Of a stretch of 56,998 nt of DNA, positions 18,177 to 28,597 are shown one piece after another. The notes beneath the pieces were generated by a model. That model was given only the letters and a program-made list of their open reading frames with translations. It was not told the DNA's origin and did no database searches. The translations under genes and the position numbers were made by a program. The DNA comes from an uncultured Pseudomonadales bacterium (GTDB taxonomy: Bacteria > Pseudomonadota > Gammaproteobacteria > Pseudomonadales > Cellvibrionaceae). How positions within the stretch are numbered: the stretch's first letter is position 1; every line of letters begins with the position of its first letter. The DNA is taken from NCBI GenBank assembly GCA_947494095.1, contig CANLTI010000031.1, forward strand, positions 1 to 56,998, read 5' to 3'.

Positions 18177-18285
18177 ATTTGCTCCGTATATGGATTAGTA
18201 AAATGGCGGCGCAGTCTAGCACAGGAATAGGCGCACCGCGCAATCACCTAAACCCCATGCCCTGCGGCACACACACCTTACAGTG

Positions 18286-18618
18286 CTAACCTTGCCAGCG
18301 ATATTGCCGCAGCGGTATTTTATCGCCATTAAAAACGATACCCTCAGCCTCTAACCGTGTTTTTTGGCGCAAGTAGCGCTCGCTATCCACCGCAAACGCA
18401 AGCTCGCCTTTGGCATTGACGACACGATGCCAAGGCAGTGTGGTTTGCTTGGGGAGGTTTTTGAGTATGCGACCCACATAGCGCGCATGACTAGGGTAGC
18501 CTGCAAGCTTTGCAAGGGCTCCGTAAGTGGTTACGCGGCCTTGCGGTATAGCCGCCAGCCATTGCCATACAATCGCATCAATGGGCTCTAGCACGGCTGT
18601 TGTTGTCGTTGCTGTCAT
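18286..18618 (-). CDS. Alkyltransferase-like protein (ATL, MGMT family without active cysteine)
   Basis: 110 residues with only the DNA-binding domain of the O6-alkylguanine transferase family (GRVTTYGALAKLAG, ARYVGRIL). The active-site motif PCHR is replaced by PWHR, with tryptophan at residue 63, so it cannot accept an alkyl group. Known ATL proteins bind alkylated bases, flip them out and hand the lesion to nucleotide excision repair. The frame is open to 18705, inside mutM, but the ATG at 18618 is 5 bp after the mutM stop and gives the normal ATL length. Probably translated with mutM as one repair operon. Confidence 0.88.
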   Translation of the reverse strand: MTATTTTAVLEPIDAIVWQWLAAIPQGRVTTYGALAKLAGYPSHARYVGRILKNLPKQTTLPWHRVVNAKGELAFAVDSERYLRQKTRLEAEGIVFNGDKIPLRQYRWQG

Positions 18619-18623
18619 AGGAG

Positions 18624-19442
18624 CTACCGCTGGCAGTGTGTGCAATACACGGTGGTACGATTTTGCAGGCGTTTTTCGGTCAGGGGCTTGGCACACACAC
18701 TGCAAGGCTCACCCCCGTGACCATAAACATGAAGCTCTTGCGCAAAATAGCCGGGCTTACCGTCGCCGCCTACAAAGTCACGCAAGGTGGTGCCGCCGCG
18801 CTCAATAGCATGCGCCAAAATGGTTTTAATAGACACAACCAATAGCTCGGCCTTGGGGCGGGTCAGCTTGTTGGCCGCCTTTAACGGGTGGATACCCGCC
18901 GCAAACAGCGCCTCGTTAGCGTAAATATTGCCAACACCCACAACCACCTTGGCATCCATAATAAAGCTCTTAATGGGCTGAGCGCAGGCTTTAGCTCGCT
19001 GATACAAGTAATCCCCCGTTAGCCCAGCACCCAATGGCTCGGGGCCCAAATAACTCAATAGCTTGCTAGCGATTACATCGTCACCCTCGTGCCAAACAAA
19101 GGCACCAAAGCGACGAGGATCGTTATAGCGCAGCGTAGTGCCATCACTAAAGGCCACATCAATGTGGTCATGCTTACCAATGTCGGCGCCAGGCGCTACG
19201 ATGCGTAAACTTCCCGACATACCCAAATGTACCAATAGCGTCCCGATATCAAAACGCAGCAACAAATACTTAGCGCGACGCGAAACCGCAAGCAATTTAC
19301 GCCCCTTAAGTTTTGCCGGTAGCTCGGGCAATACCGGCCAACGCAAGCGACCATTACGCACCGTAATGCTGGCAATATTTTTTTGCTCGGTATGTGGCGC
19401 TATGCCACGGCAAGTGGTTTCTACTTCGGGAAGCTCGGGCAT
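18624..19442 (-). CDS. mutM: Formamidopyrimidine-DNA glycosylase
   Basis: 272 residues. The mature N-terminus after Met is PELPEVE, with the catalytic proline and glutamate. The lysine-bearing segment GRKLLAVSRRAKYLL, the helix-two-turn-helix (VVGVGNIYANEALF) and a C-terminal zinc finger (CSVC...CTHC) are all present. The enzyme removes 8-oxoguanine and formamidopyrimidines from DNA and nicks the strand. Start taken at the ATG two codons into the open frame because Pro2 must follow Met1. The atl gene follows after 5 bp. Confidence 0.97.
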   Translation of the reverse strand: MPELPEVETTCRGIAPHTEQKNIASITVRNGRLRWPVLPELPAKLKGRKLLAVSRRAKYLLLRFDIGTLLVHLGMSGSLRIVAPGADIGKHDHIDVAFSDGTTLRYNDPRRFGAFVWHEGDDVIASKLLSYLGPEPLGAGLTGDYLYQRAKACAQPIKSFIMDAKVVVGVGNIYANEALFAAGIHPLKAANKLTRPKAELLVVSIKTILAHAIERGGTTLRDFVGGDGKPGYFAQELHVYGHGGEPCSVCAKPLTEKRLQNRTTVYCTHCQR

Positions 19443-19499
19443 AAACAAGACCTAAATAAATAGCTAATCAATATGCGGCGATTAATCATCGCCCACAAA

Positions 19500-19524
19500 A
19501 AAGCCCAGCATTAAGCTGGGCTTT
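19500..19524 (-). terminator. Terminator of rpmB-rpmG
   Basis: A perfect 10-bp stem, AAAGCCCAGC (19500-19509) with GCTGGGCTTT (19515-19524), closes a 5-base loop. A run of A on its left gives a U-rich tail on the minus strand. It lies 26 bp beyond the rpmG stop. Confidence 0.85.
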
Positions 19525-19549
19525 AAGATGCAAATCAGGTAAGCAGTGC

Positions 19550-19705
19550 CTACTTAATTTTGCCTTCTTTGTACATTACGTGCTTGCGAACAACGGGATC
19601 AAATTTTTTGATTTCCATTTTCTCAGGCATGGTGCGCTTGTTTTTAGTAGTCGTGTAAAAGTGACCGGTACCGGCACTTGAATTCAAACGGATTTTATCA
19701 CGCAT
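19550..19705 (-). CDS. rpmG: 50S ribosomal protein L33
   Basis: 51 residues: [20 protein letters not shown] at the start and [19 protein letters not shown] at the end, the full L33 of gammaproteobacteria. This form lacks the zinc-binding cysteines, so it is the C-minus type and cannot serve as a zinc store. It lies 54 bp downstream of rpmB and is closed by a terminator. Confidence 0.97.
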   Translation of the reverse strand: MRDKIRLNSSAGTGHFYTTTKNKRTMPEKMEIKKFDPVVRKHVMYKEGKIK

Positions 19706-19759
19706 GATAGGTTCCTCTAGCTTAGTTAAGCAAAGTTGAGTTCAGCAATAATGCCGCTA

Positions 19760-19996
19760 TTAAACTTTTTCGCCACGGGCGCGGATATCAGCCAAAACTT
19801 GGTCAATACCGTTTTTATCAATAATGCGCATACCTTTAGAGGTAAGACGCAATTTTACAAAGCGCTTCTCAGACTCTACCCAAAAACGGTGAGAGTGTAA
19901 GTTAGGCAAAAAACGACGCTTGGTGTGGTTTTTTGCGTGAGAAACGTTATTACCGGTTACTGGGCGCTTACCCGTAACTTGACATACCTTAGACAT
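19760..19996 (-). CDS. rpmB: 50S ribosomal protein L28
   Basis: 78 residues, full length. [20 protein letters not shown] and [20 protein letters not shown] are typical of L28. Only one cysteine is present, so this is the zinc-free form. It is first in the rpmB-rpmG operon, preceded by a long leader and a strong promoter-like site about 330 bp upstream. Confidence 0.97.
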   Translation of the reverse strand: MSKVCQVTGKRPVTGNNVSHAKNHTKRRFLPNLHSHRFWVESEKRFVKLRLTSKGMRIIDKNGIDQVLADIRARGEKV

Positions 19997-20380
19997 TGCT
20001 CTGCCTCGTTAAATCGTTAAATCGTAAATATCGCTTAAGCACCCTTTTGTGTAGCCACTTAAAATTTAAGCCGCTTGCAACAAAAAAGAGCCACAAATGT
20101 CGGACGTATTCCGATCGCTTTCGCCGCCGGATACTGTTGGCTTCGCAGTTTAAGCACCCTATCAAAGACCACCCCAAAGGCTAGCATTCAAAAAAGTAAA
20201 AAACTACAAACTCCAGTCTCACTCACCACGTGTACCGCGTACGCTTACAATGCCACGCAAAACCACAATTAAACGGAGAAGCCTGAACAAAAAACAAGCA
20301 AACCCATGGGCTGGCCGAAAAGAGGCGCGTTTTATACCAGAATACCCCCTCTTAAGCAAATTTTTTATATTTAAAAGCCG
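19997..20380 (-). other. Leader and promoter region of rpmB-rpmG
   Basis: About 380 bp without a gene between rpmB and the radC stop. The right part holds the promoter described at 20331-20359, leaving a leader of roughly 330 nt. Inside the leader the motif AGGGTGCTTAA occurs twice on the minus strand (about 20030-20045 and 20150-20165). No known riboswitch or r-protein binding structure could be recognised by eye. Confidence 0.5.
20331..20359 (-). promoter_or_regulatory. Predicted sigma-70 promoter of rpmB-rpmG
   Basis: Read on the minus strand: TTGCTT, a 17-base spacer ending in TGG, then TATAAA followed by ACGCGCC. The TG one base before the -10 makes it an extended -10 site, and the G+C-rich discriminator is typical of growth-rate-controlled promoters. 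Confidence 0.65.
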
Positions 20381-21055
20381 CTAGATCAGGCCTTTCTCAC
20401 AAAACGAAAAGGGCTCGCCATCGCCGACCACAATATGATCTAACAGGCGTACATCGACCAATGCCAAAGCACTGCTAAGCCTATGCGTCACCTGTTTATC
20501 GGCTTCGCTAGGCTCAGAACATCCCGACGGATGGTTATGTGCCAAAATAACGGCCGCCGCATTTAATGCGAGCGCACGCTTTACAACTTCTCGCGGATAA
20601 ACACATGCGGCATCGATAGTACCCGTAAAGAGCTCTTCAAACTGAATCAAACGATGCTGCGAATCTAAGAATAAAACAGCAAAGACCTCTTGGGTATGCC
20701 CCACCAATCGCGCTTTGACCAAGCGCTTAACCAAAACGGCACTATCGAGCGCACTGCTACGCGACAGCTGCTCATTTGCGTGCCTAGCGCCCATCTCGAG
20801 CACAGCTTGTAATTGGCAAAATTTAGCTTGCCCCAAGCCAATACCTTGGCAAAACTCACTCTCGCTAGCCGACATTAAGACCTGTAAAGAGCCAAAATGA
20901 GTCAGCAACTCACGGGCAAGATCGACGGCGCTTTTGCCCGCCACCCCGGTACGCAAAAAAATAGCCAGCAACTCTGCATCACTTAAAGCACCGGCGCCAC
21001 GGGCTAGTAGCTTTTCTCGCGGGCGCTCTGCACGCGGCCAATCGGTTATTGCCAT
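20381..21055 (-). CDS. radC: RadC family protein (JAMM domain)
   Basis: 224 residues. An N-terminal helix-hairpin-helix region ([33 protein letters not shown]) is followed by a JAMM/MPN fold with [14 protein letters not shown], the zinc ligands and acid of that family. The historical DNA-repair role is doubtful; no in vivo reaction is established. ATG at 21055 has GGAG five bases upstream; a GTG two codons earlier is also in frame. It is divergent from coaBC, the usual neighbour in gammaproteobacteria. Confidence 0.94.
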   Translation of the reverse strand: MAITDWPRAERPREKLLARGAGALSDAELLAIFLRTGVAGKSAVDLARELLTHFGSLQVLMSASESEFCQGIGLGQAKFCQLQAVLEMGARHANEQLSRSSALDSAVLVKRLVKARLVGHTQEVFAVLFLDSQHRLIQFEELFTGTIDAACVYPREVVKRALALNAAAVILAHNHPSGCSEPSEADKQVTHRLSSALALVDVRLLDHIVVGDGEPFSFCEKGLI

Positions 21056-21222
21056 AAACACTCCTTATTTGCCCTGTCTGTATTGCCCTTCATGATTTGC
21101 TATGCACCATGACAGCCCGCTTACCACATTTACATAAGGCAGGTAGTAAGCACTAACACGCTATCGCCTAATTAAAGCTAGCCGCAAGCGAAAACAAACA
21201 CAATTTTTATTTAACAAGAAAC

Positions 21223-21251
21223 TTGGGTAAAGGCAGCGATATTTGCTATCT
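21223..21251 (+). promoter_or_regulatory. Predicted promoter of coaBC
   Basis: TTGGGT, a 17-base spacer and CTATCT lie about 30 bp before the coaBC start. The -35 matches consensus in three positions of six or better and the -10 is moderate, so this is a weak prediction. Confidence 0.4.
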
Positions 21252-21283
21252 TAACGCTTCAAAGACGAGGGCACCCATAGCGC

Positions 21284-22501
21284 ATGAACCATTTAACCGA
21301 TAAAAATATTTTGCTTGGCGTAACTGGCGGAATTGCGGCCTACAAAAGTGCCGAACTAATTCGCGCACTCAAAAAACTTGGCGCCCACGTACAAGTGATC
21401 ACTACGCCGGCTGCCGAGTCCTTTATTACCCCGCTCACACTGCAAGCGCTTTCGGGCAACCCTGTGCGCAACTCACTGCTCGACCCTAGTGCCGAAGCCG
21501 GCATGGGGCACATTGAATTAGCCCGCTGGGCCGACCTTATTGTTGTGGCACCTGCTAGCGCCGACTTTTTAGCGCGCCTTGTGCACGGCTTTGCCAACGA
21601 CCTGCTCAGCACGGTGTGTCTTGCCGCCACATGCCCTATCGCCGTTGCACCAGCGATGAACCAAGCCATGTGGCACAACCCGGTCACGCAAAGCAATATG
21701 GCAAAAATAGCCGCGTTTCCACACATTTTAGTGTGCGGGCCTGCCGCCGGCGAGCAAGCTTGCGGTGATGTAGGCTATGGCCGAATGGAGGAGCCGTGCG
21801 ATATAGCTGCGTTTATTACTCGATACTTTACGCCCCGGCATGCCCCGCAACAGCTTGCCGGACAACACGTTGTGATTAGCGCAGGCCCCACCAGAGAGGC
21901 GATCGACCCCGTTCGCTACCTTAGCAACGAAAGCTCGGGCAAAATGGGCTACGCGCTCGCGCAGGCCGCGCTAGATGCCGGAGCCACGGTCACGCTAATT
22001 AGCGGGCCCAGCGCCTTAACACCACCGGCTGCCTGCACTACTGTCAATGTCGTGAGTGCACAACAAATGCATAGCGCTTGCCTAGCGGCAGCGGCAACGG
22101 CCGATGTCTTTATTGGCGCCGCGGCCGTTGCCGACTTTAGGCCGGCACATCAACAAGAGCAAAAAATCAAAAAAGGACGCTCAGCCAGCATGCATATCGA
22201 ACTCATTAAAAACCCCGACATTATTGCCGATGTCGCCCAGCTAACGCCCAAACCTTGTGTCGTCGGCTTTGCCGCTGAAACTCAAAATGTTGAGCAGTAC
22301 GCACTTGGTAAATTACAAGCCAAAAACCTCGACGCCATCATTGCCAATGATGTCTCTGATAAAAACATTGGGTTTAATAGCGACCAAAATGCCGTCAGTA
22401 TTATTACCCATCAAGGCACCCATCGCATCGCGCAAAATCATAAGCACGCCATTGCCACCTCGATTATTCATCACATTAGCCAACTGCAAGCGAGTCACTA
22501 A
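21284..22501 (+). CDS. coaBC: Bifunctional phosphopantothenoylcysteine decarboxylase / phosphopantothenate--cysteine ligase
   Basis: 405 residues, full length (E. coli 406). The CoaC half (about 1-190) starts ILLGVTGGIAAYKSAELIR and holds the FMN-binding and active-site segments APAMNQAMWHNP and GYGRMEEP. The CoaB half has ISAGPTREAIDPVRYLSNESSGKMG and the lysine-rich IKKGRS. It makes 4'-phosphopantetheine for coenzyme A. In related genomes dut follows directly; here algC begins 3 bp after the stop. Confidence 0.97.
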   Translation: MNHLTDKNILLGVTGGIAAYKSAELIRALKKLGAHVQVITTPAAESFITPLTLQALSGNPVRNSLLDPSAEAGMGHIELARWADLIVVAPASADFLARLVHGFANDLLSTVCLAATCPIAVAPAMNQAMWHNPVTQSNMAKIAAFPHILVCGPAAGEQACGDVGYGRMEEPCDIAAFITRYFTPRHAPQQLAGQHVVISAGPTREAIDPVRYLSNESSGKMGYALAQAALDAGATVTLISGPSALTPPAACTTVNVVSAQQMHSACLAAAATADVFIGAAAVADFRPAHQQEQKIKKGRSASMHIELIKNPDIIADVAQLTPKPCVVGFAAETQNVEQYALGKLQAKNLDAIIANDVSDKNIGFNSDQNAVSIITHQGTHRIAQNHKHAIATSIIHHISQLQASH

Positions 22502-22504
22502 TCT

Positions 22505-24961
22505 ATGAGTGCTTCTCCAGTATCGGATTCTCAACGTTCACCCGTCAAAATGTGGCTCGCAGGCAGCTTGCTTGTTGCTACGATAATTTGCAGCAGCATC
22601 AGTTATTTTTTTTGGCATGCGCTTGTGGTTTCCGAACAAGAAAGCCAGCACCATAAATTTAGTCAACAATATTTAACCAAAGCCTCCTCTAATATTAATG
22701 GGCATTTGCTGAGCCTTAATAAAAAGCTGATGTTTTTTGGTCAAAATACTCAACTGGCCCAAGCGCTCAAACAAGAGGACAAACACAAGCTTCGCACCAT
22801 TCGCTTAAGTATTATGAATAGCCTGCCAGAAGCCGAAGGCATTCGGCTTATTCCTTTTGGCAAAGCCAAGCTCAACCTTGATGCTCAATTGCCGCTGCGT
22901 TTTTCGGATTTGGAAATTATTCAGCGCATCGAAAACCGTGAAACAGTACAACCCGAAGCGATCAAGCTGAAACAAGGCTGGCGCTTAAGCTTTGCAGTCC
23001 CCATTCCTAGTGATCCAACACTACCTGTCGCGGGCACATTACTGGTCACCGCACACCTCGATCGCACATTTGAAGCAATGACCGATGAGTTAGAGAAGAT
23101 TGGTAAATTCACCTTATTGCAAACGTATAAAGGTGGGCAGCACCGGTTATTCAGCCAAGGTAAAGGCCAATATTTACCGCCAGCAACCATCGATATTCCC
23201 GGCACGCCATGGACCGTTGAATACATAGCCTCAAAAAACATCACACAACTCGTACACACCAACTGGGTGATATTTGCCATCAGCGCCTGCATCACTTGGG
23301 GCATCGGCATTACACTCGCAGTGAGTTTGGGCTTATTTATCGGCTTACGTGACGAGCGCAAGCGCGCAGCCATTGCTAAAACTTATCAGCGAATGGGCAC
23401 AAAAGTTGCGCCCCCGCCCTCCACACAATACAGCTTAGACACCGACATACTCGATATCACCATCGAAGAAGACGACGACCTACTTGGTTTTGATGAAGCT
23501 CAAGCCCCCCCCGAACATAGCACCCAACCACTCGAGCAAGAAAAAACTGCATCGCACGATACTCCCACTGCCCTTGCCCCAATGAATAAAGTGCCTAGGC
23601 ATATCTTTCGTGCTTATGACATTCGCGGCCTCGTCGAAACCGATATTACCGTCGACATTGCTCGGCTTATTGGGCAAGCACTCGGAAGTGAAGCGCTCGA
23701 CTTAGGTGAAGACACTTTAATTGTGGGTCGCGACGCCAGAACCCACAGCCCGCTTCTTACCGAGTATTTAGTGCGCGGCATATTAAGCACAGGCTGCCAC
23801 GTGGTCAATATTGGCACAGTGCCAACACCCGTTGTGTACTTTGCCACCGAAACACTCGAGAGCAGCAAGTCTGGCGTTATGGTAACAGCCAGCCATAACG
23901 GCCCAGAATACAACGGTTTTAAATGCGTAATGCAAGGGCGATGTCGCTCAGCAGAAGACATCCAAGCCATTTTAGCGCGCATCGAGCAAAACAGATTTCA
24001 CGCCGGTACCGGCGAAGAAAGGCGCCACGATATTATCAATGATTACATCGAAACTATTTTTGCCGACGTGGCACTTGGTGGCGATCTATCGGTGGTAGTT
24101 GATGCCGGTAATGGTGTGACTGGTAAAATTGCTCCGCGTCTTTTTGAAGAAATAGGCTGCGATGTCATCGCCCTCAACTGCGACCTGGATGGCACCTTCC
24201 CCAATCACGGCCCCGACCCAACAAACCCCAAAAACCTCGAGCAACTTATCGCTAAAGTTGCCGAAACAAAGGCAGATTTTGGTGTCGCATTTGATGGCGA
24301 TGGCGACCGCCTAGTGGTGGTTACCAACAGCGGTAAAATCATTTGGCCCGATCGCCTCTTAATGCTATTTGCCAAAGACATTCTCGGTCGCAACCCAGGC
24401 GCCGATGTGGTGTACGATGTTAAATGTACGCGCAGTATTAACGCCGTGGTTACGCAGTTTGGTGGGCGTCCTATTATGTGGAAAACCGGCCACGCCCCCA
24501 TGAAGGCTAAAATCGCAGAAACCGGCGCACTGCTTGGCGGCGAGTATTCTGGCCATATTTTTATTAAAGAGCGTTGGTTTGGCTTTGATGATGGAATGTA
24601 TGTTGCTGCGCGACTTGCCGAAATTGTTAGCTTGATTGGCGACACTCTGGATAACATTTTTGAAGAGTTTCCCGAACTACCGCACACCAACGAAATACTT
24701 GTACCCTCTAGTGATGACGCAAAGTTCGATATCATTGAAGCACTCAAAGACAGCGCCGATTTTAAAGAAGCCAAAATCACAACGCTCGATGGCATTCGCG
24801 TTGACTTCTCTTATGGCTGGGGTATCGTACGGGCCTCTAATACATCGCCTAATTTAACCTTGCGCGCAGAAGCTAACAGCGATGCACAGCTACATGACAT
24901 CAAAGCACTATTAACACGTGAACTACGAAAAATTGATACCGCACTAACACCCAAATGGTAA
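22505..24961 (+). CDS. algC: Phosphomannomutase/phosphoglucomutase with membrane-anchored N-terminal domain (AlgC type)
   Basis: 818 residues. An N-terminal part has two membrane helices (about 16-38 and 255-280) around a periplasmic sensor-like domain, then an acidic linker (about 310-355) leads to a full alpha-D-phosphohexomutase from about residue 365. There RAYDIRG, the phosphoserine motif TASHNGPEYNG (Ser463), the metal loop DGDGDR (597-602) and the sugar motif GGEYSGH are intact. The enzyme interconverts mannose and glucose 1- and 6-phosphates for surface polysaccharides. Long forms of AlgC occur in Pseudomonas and relatives. It is 3 bp after coaBC and probably co-transcribed. Confidence 0.93.
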   Translation: MSASPVSDSQRSPVKMWLAGSLLVATIICSSISYFFWHALVVSEQESQHHKFSQQYLTKASSNINGHLLSLNKKLMFFGQNTQLAQALKQEDKHKLRTIRLSIMNSLPEAEGIRLIPFGKAKLNLDAQLPLRFSDLEIIQRIENRETVQPEAIKLKQGWRLSFAVPIPSDPTLPVAGTLLVTAHLDRTFEAMTDELEKIGKFTLLQTYKGGQHRLFSQGKGQYLPPATIDIPGTPWTVEYIASKNITQLVHTNWVIFAISACITWGIGITLAVSLGLFIGLRDERKRAAIAKTYQRMGTKVAPPPSTQYSLDTDILDITIEEDDDLLGFDEAQAPPEHSTQPLEQEKTASHDTPTALAPMNKVPRHIFRAYDIRGLVETDITVDIARLIGQALGSEALDLGEDTLIVGRDARTHSPLLTEYLVRGILSTGCHVVNIGTVPTPVVYFATETLESSKSGVMVTASHNGPEYNGFKCVMQGRCRSAEDIQAILARIEQNRFHAGTGEERRHDIINDYIETIFADVALGGDLSVVVDAGNGVTGKIAPRLFEEIGCDVIALNCDLDGTFPNHGPDPTNPKNLEQLIAKVAETKADFGVAFDGDGDRLVVVTNSGKIIWPDRLLMLFAKDILGRNPGADVVYDVKCTRSINAVVTQFGGRPIMWKTGHAPMKAKIAETGALLGGEYSGHIFIKERWFGFDDGMYVAARLAEIVSLIGDTLDNIFEEFPELPHTNEILVPSSDDAKFDIIEALKDSADFKEAKITTLDGIRVDFSYGWGIVRASNTSPNLTLRAEANSDAQLHDIKALLTRELRKIDTALTPKW

Positions 24962-26083
<1,122 letters not shown>

Positions 26084-26117
26084 AGCTCTATCAACGTTTA
26101 ATTAGCTTGAGTATGTA

Positions 26118-26729
26118 ATGACAAACACGGCCCCTGCAAACCCCAAAACATCACGCAAACAGCAAATTCTCGAAACTCTTGCATTTATGCTAGAGGATAA
26201 CCCCGGTGAACGCATCAGTATCGCGGCACTCGCCAAGAGTGTTGGCGTATCGGAGGCAGCACTGTACCGTCACTTCCCCAGTAAAACCAAAATGCTGGAG
26301 GGACTGGTTGAATTTGCAGAAGATGCTGTACTCAGCCGCGCCAGCAGCATTGCTAACGACCAGCTTAGCGCCTTTGAGAAACTGGAACGTATCACCTATG
26401 TGTACTTGATGTTTTGCGAGCGCAACCCTGGCATCACAAGACTATTAACAGGTGATGCAATTAGCGGTGAGCGAGACCGCCTACACGCGCGCGTACGCAA
26501 GTTTTTTGATCGATTAAGTACCGAAATGCGCCAAGTACTACGCACAGCCGAGCTCGCCGAAGGACTGCATTTACAGCTTTCAGTTAACGATACGGTCAGC
26601 CTTGTGCAAGCCTGCGTTGAGGGTCATATTGCGGCCTTTGTTCGCAGTCAATTTAAAGAAGTTACCAGCGCCTCTTGGCCAAAAAAATGGCAATGTCTTA
26701 GTCTTGGGCTTATTAATAACGCCCTATAA
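26118..26729 (+). CDS. slmA: Nucleoid occlusion factor SlmA (TetR family)
   Basis: 203 residues. The N-terminal helix-turn-helix (ISIAALAKSVGVSEAALYRHFPSKTKMLEGL) and the ligand-like domain with YVYLMFCERNPGITRLLTGDA are characteristic of SlmA. Bound to its DNA sites it blocks FtsZ ring formation over the nucleoid. In E. coli it sits between dut and pyrE; here it sits between argB and pyrE, with dut absent. A shared terminator separates it from the converging gene. Confidence 0.94.
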   Translation: MTNTAPANPKTSRKQQILETLAFMLEDNPGERISIAALAKSVGVSEAALYRHFPSKTKMLEGLVEFAEDAVLSRASSIANDQLSAFEKLERITYVYLMFCERNPGITRLLTGDAISGERDRLHARVRKFFDRLSTEMRQVLRTAELAEGLHLQLSVNDTVSLVQACVEGHIAAFVRSQFKEVTSASWPKKWQCLSLGLINNAL

Positions 26730-26762
26730 ATCACACTCAGTCATTAACCTATTTATTAAAGC

Positions 26763-26801
26763 AAAAAAAGGCACCTAGCCTGAACGCCAAGTGCCTTTAT
26801 A
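26763..26801. terminator. Bidirectional terminator between slmA and the DUF4124 gene
   Basis: Stem AAAGGCAC (26767-26774) with GTGCCTTT (26791-26798) and a 16-base loop. Seven A precede it, which gives a good U tail to minus-strand transcripts and a weaker tail to slmA. Confidence 0.75.
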
Positions 26802-26841
26802 ACAAATCATTTTTTGGTAGCTTTCACTGAAAGAGTTATAA

Positions 26842-27660
26842 CTAAAGCCCCGAAAGTGTTTGCAGGCCCCCTTGGCTTTCTTTATTAACAGAAGAGCCTT
26901 CAAGCTCACCACTGTCAGCCTTAGTTTCTGAATCATCGGCCTCTTCAGCCGCTTGCAGTTTATGCATAGCCTCTGGGTTAAAGCTTTCTACACCCTGGCT
27001 AAACAATTGTTTCTCTTGTGCAAAGCGAGTCACAATAGCCTTTTTTTCGCTCTTGCGTTGTTGATAAATTGCTTGGGTCGCCGCCATTTTTTCGTTAAGT
27101 GCACTGAGTGTATCAAGTACATTATCAGGAACCACTTTGCCTGCACGCTCTAAGTTAGCCGCTCGCGCAGTGAGGTTATCAATTTCCTCTTGAATTCCCT
27201 CAATACTCCCCTCGACTAATAATATGCTCGCCTCAACATGAACCAACTTACGCTGTTTAGCCGCCTCAATATCACGTACCGTACTATAGCGTCTTGCCAA
27301 TAACTCATAGCTCTCTTTTAGCGCTGACTTTGCGCGCTCTATTTCGGCAAGTTCAGGGTCTGGCGCAGGCTCAATCACTTGCATTACACGACCATTAGCC
27401 GAGAGAATCTCGTAGCCGTTGGCCACGTACCGAGGAGGTATAGACTGACCCAATACTTTAACGCCCTCTTCGTTAACATAACGATAATAATGCCCTTGGG
27501 CATAAGTATTACTCGTCATACTCACACTGGCAACACCCGTCGCAACAAGTGCAGTAAAGGTCAACGCGCGCGCTTGCAGGCGCAATAGCCCGCTATACGG
27601 TTTATGCTTTAAATCCATTTTATTGCGATCAGTTTTTTTATCGCGCATCGGCCACATCAT
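26842..27660 (-). CDS. DUF4124 domain-containing exported protein with coiled coil
   Basis: 272 residues. A long, basic n-region and a hydrophobic segment ([18 protein letters not shown]) end in a cleavage-like site [29 protein letters not shown] is a DUF4124 start. Residues about 95-210 are charged heptads, probably a coiled coil ([36 protein letters not shown]), and the tail is acidic. Function unknown; likely periplasmic. Its first ATG overlaps the pyrE stop (ATGA), with other possible ATG starts at 27657 and 27648, so it is translationally coupled to pyrE. Confidence 0.8.
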   Translation of the reverse strand: MMWPMRDKKTDRNKMDLKHKPYSGLLRLQARALTFTALVATGVASVSMTSNTYAQGHYYRYVNEEGVKVLGQSIPPRYVANGYEILSANGRVMQVIEPAPDPELAEIERAKSALKESYELLARRYSTVRDIEAAKQRKLVHVEASILLVEGSIEGIQEEIDNLTARAANLERAGKVVPDNVLDTLSALNEKMAATQAIYQQRKSEKKAIVTRFAQEKQLFSQGVESFNPEAMHKLQAAEEADDSETKADSGELEGSSVNKESQGGLQTLSGL

Positions 27661-28307
27661 TCATTTACACCATATTTTTTGCGATAAGCTAAAACCTTAT
27701 CATAAATGCCAGGGTATTCCTGCGAACGCGCTTGTAAGTAACTCATAATATCGTCCAGTTTTATCAAGCTAACGACCTGAATTCCCGTTTGCTGCTCTAA
27801 CTCGGCAATCGCTGAGTGCTCACCCTGGCCTCGCTCTTGTCGATTAAGCCCAATCACAATCGCCGCGGCGGTTGCGTTGGCGTCATTAATCATAGTCAAA
27901 ACTTCACGCACTGCCGTACCGGCGGTAATCACATCGTCGACAATCGCCACGCGCCCCTCAATAGCTGCACCCACCACTGTGCCGCCTTCGCCATGTGTTT
28001 TGGCTTCTTTGCGGTTATAGGCAAAGGGGTAATCTTGCTCATGACCGTCAGCCAACGCCGAAGCGGTGGCAACAGCCAAAGGGATTCCTTTATAGGCTGG
28101 GCCAAAAATCATATCAAAAGGCACGCCCGAATCCATTAGCGCTTGGGCATAAAAGCGCCCCAATTTAGCCAATGCTAAACCTGTTCTAAATTGCCCCGCA
28201 TTAAAAAAGTAAGGGCTCACACGCCCAGACTTCAAGGTAAACTCCCCAAATTTTAGCGCCTGGCACTCTAAGGCAAGCTCTATAAACTGCTGCTGATACG
28301 ACTCCAC
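27657..28307 (-). CDS. pyrE: Orotate phosphoribosyltransferase
   Basis: 216 residues, full length. The PRPP-binding loop [16 protein letters not shown] and the segment [11 protein letters not shown] are diagnostic, as is the catalytic-loop region [14 protein letters not shown]. It joins orotate and PRPP to give orotidine monophosphate in pyrimidine synthesis. It is divergent from crc, the same arrangement as in Pseudomonas. Confidence 0.97.
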   Translation of the reverse strand: MESYQQQFIELALECQALKFGEFTLKSGRVSPYFFNAGQFRTGLALAKLGRFYAQALMDSGVPFDMIFGPAYKGIPLAVATASALADGHEQDYPFAYNRKEAKTHGEGGTVVGAAIEGRVAIVDDVITAGTAVREVLTMINDANATAAAIVIGLNRQERGQGEHSAIAELEQQTGIQVVSLIKLDDIMSYLQARSQEYPGIYDKVLAYRKKYGVNE

Positions 28308-28448
28308 GCTCGACTCCTAATTACAAAATAAGCGTCATATTCTACCGCTTTTCCTGAATATATGCTGAGCAAGTTGCGACTTACGGGCTTTAAAAGGCCA
28401 TTTCATACACATACAACCCCAACAGCCATCACACCTGCGGGCAAGATT

Positions 28449-28457
28449 TGCTATAAT
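28449..28457 (+). promoter_or_regulatory. Extended -10 promoter of crc
   Basis: TTGCTATAAT contains a perfect TATAAT preceded by TG one base away. The -35 region is poor, as is common for extended -10 promoters. It would give a leader of about 130 nt before the crc ATG. A small stem (TTTGCG/CGCAAA, 28478-28493) follows. Confidence 0.55.
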
Positions 28458-28597
28458 AAGTGGTTAGCCTTTACTATTTGCGCAATCGCAAACGCACCAT
28501 GCATGGCTAAACTAAACTAAACACAGACTGCACGTTTAAACGCGATAAATAGCATGTTCATCGCTAACACTCAATGCGTTCAAAACAAGAGGTTGGA

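Noticed and set aside
18619..18705. Longer start of the ATL gene inside mutM
   Set aside because: The added 29 residues are mutM sequence in another frame; the ATG after the mutM stop gives the usual ATL length.
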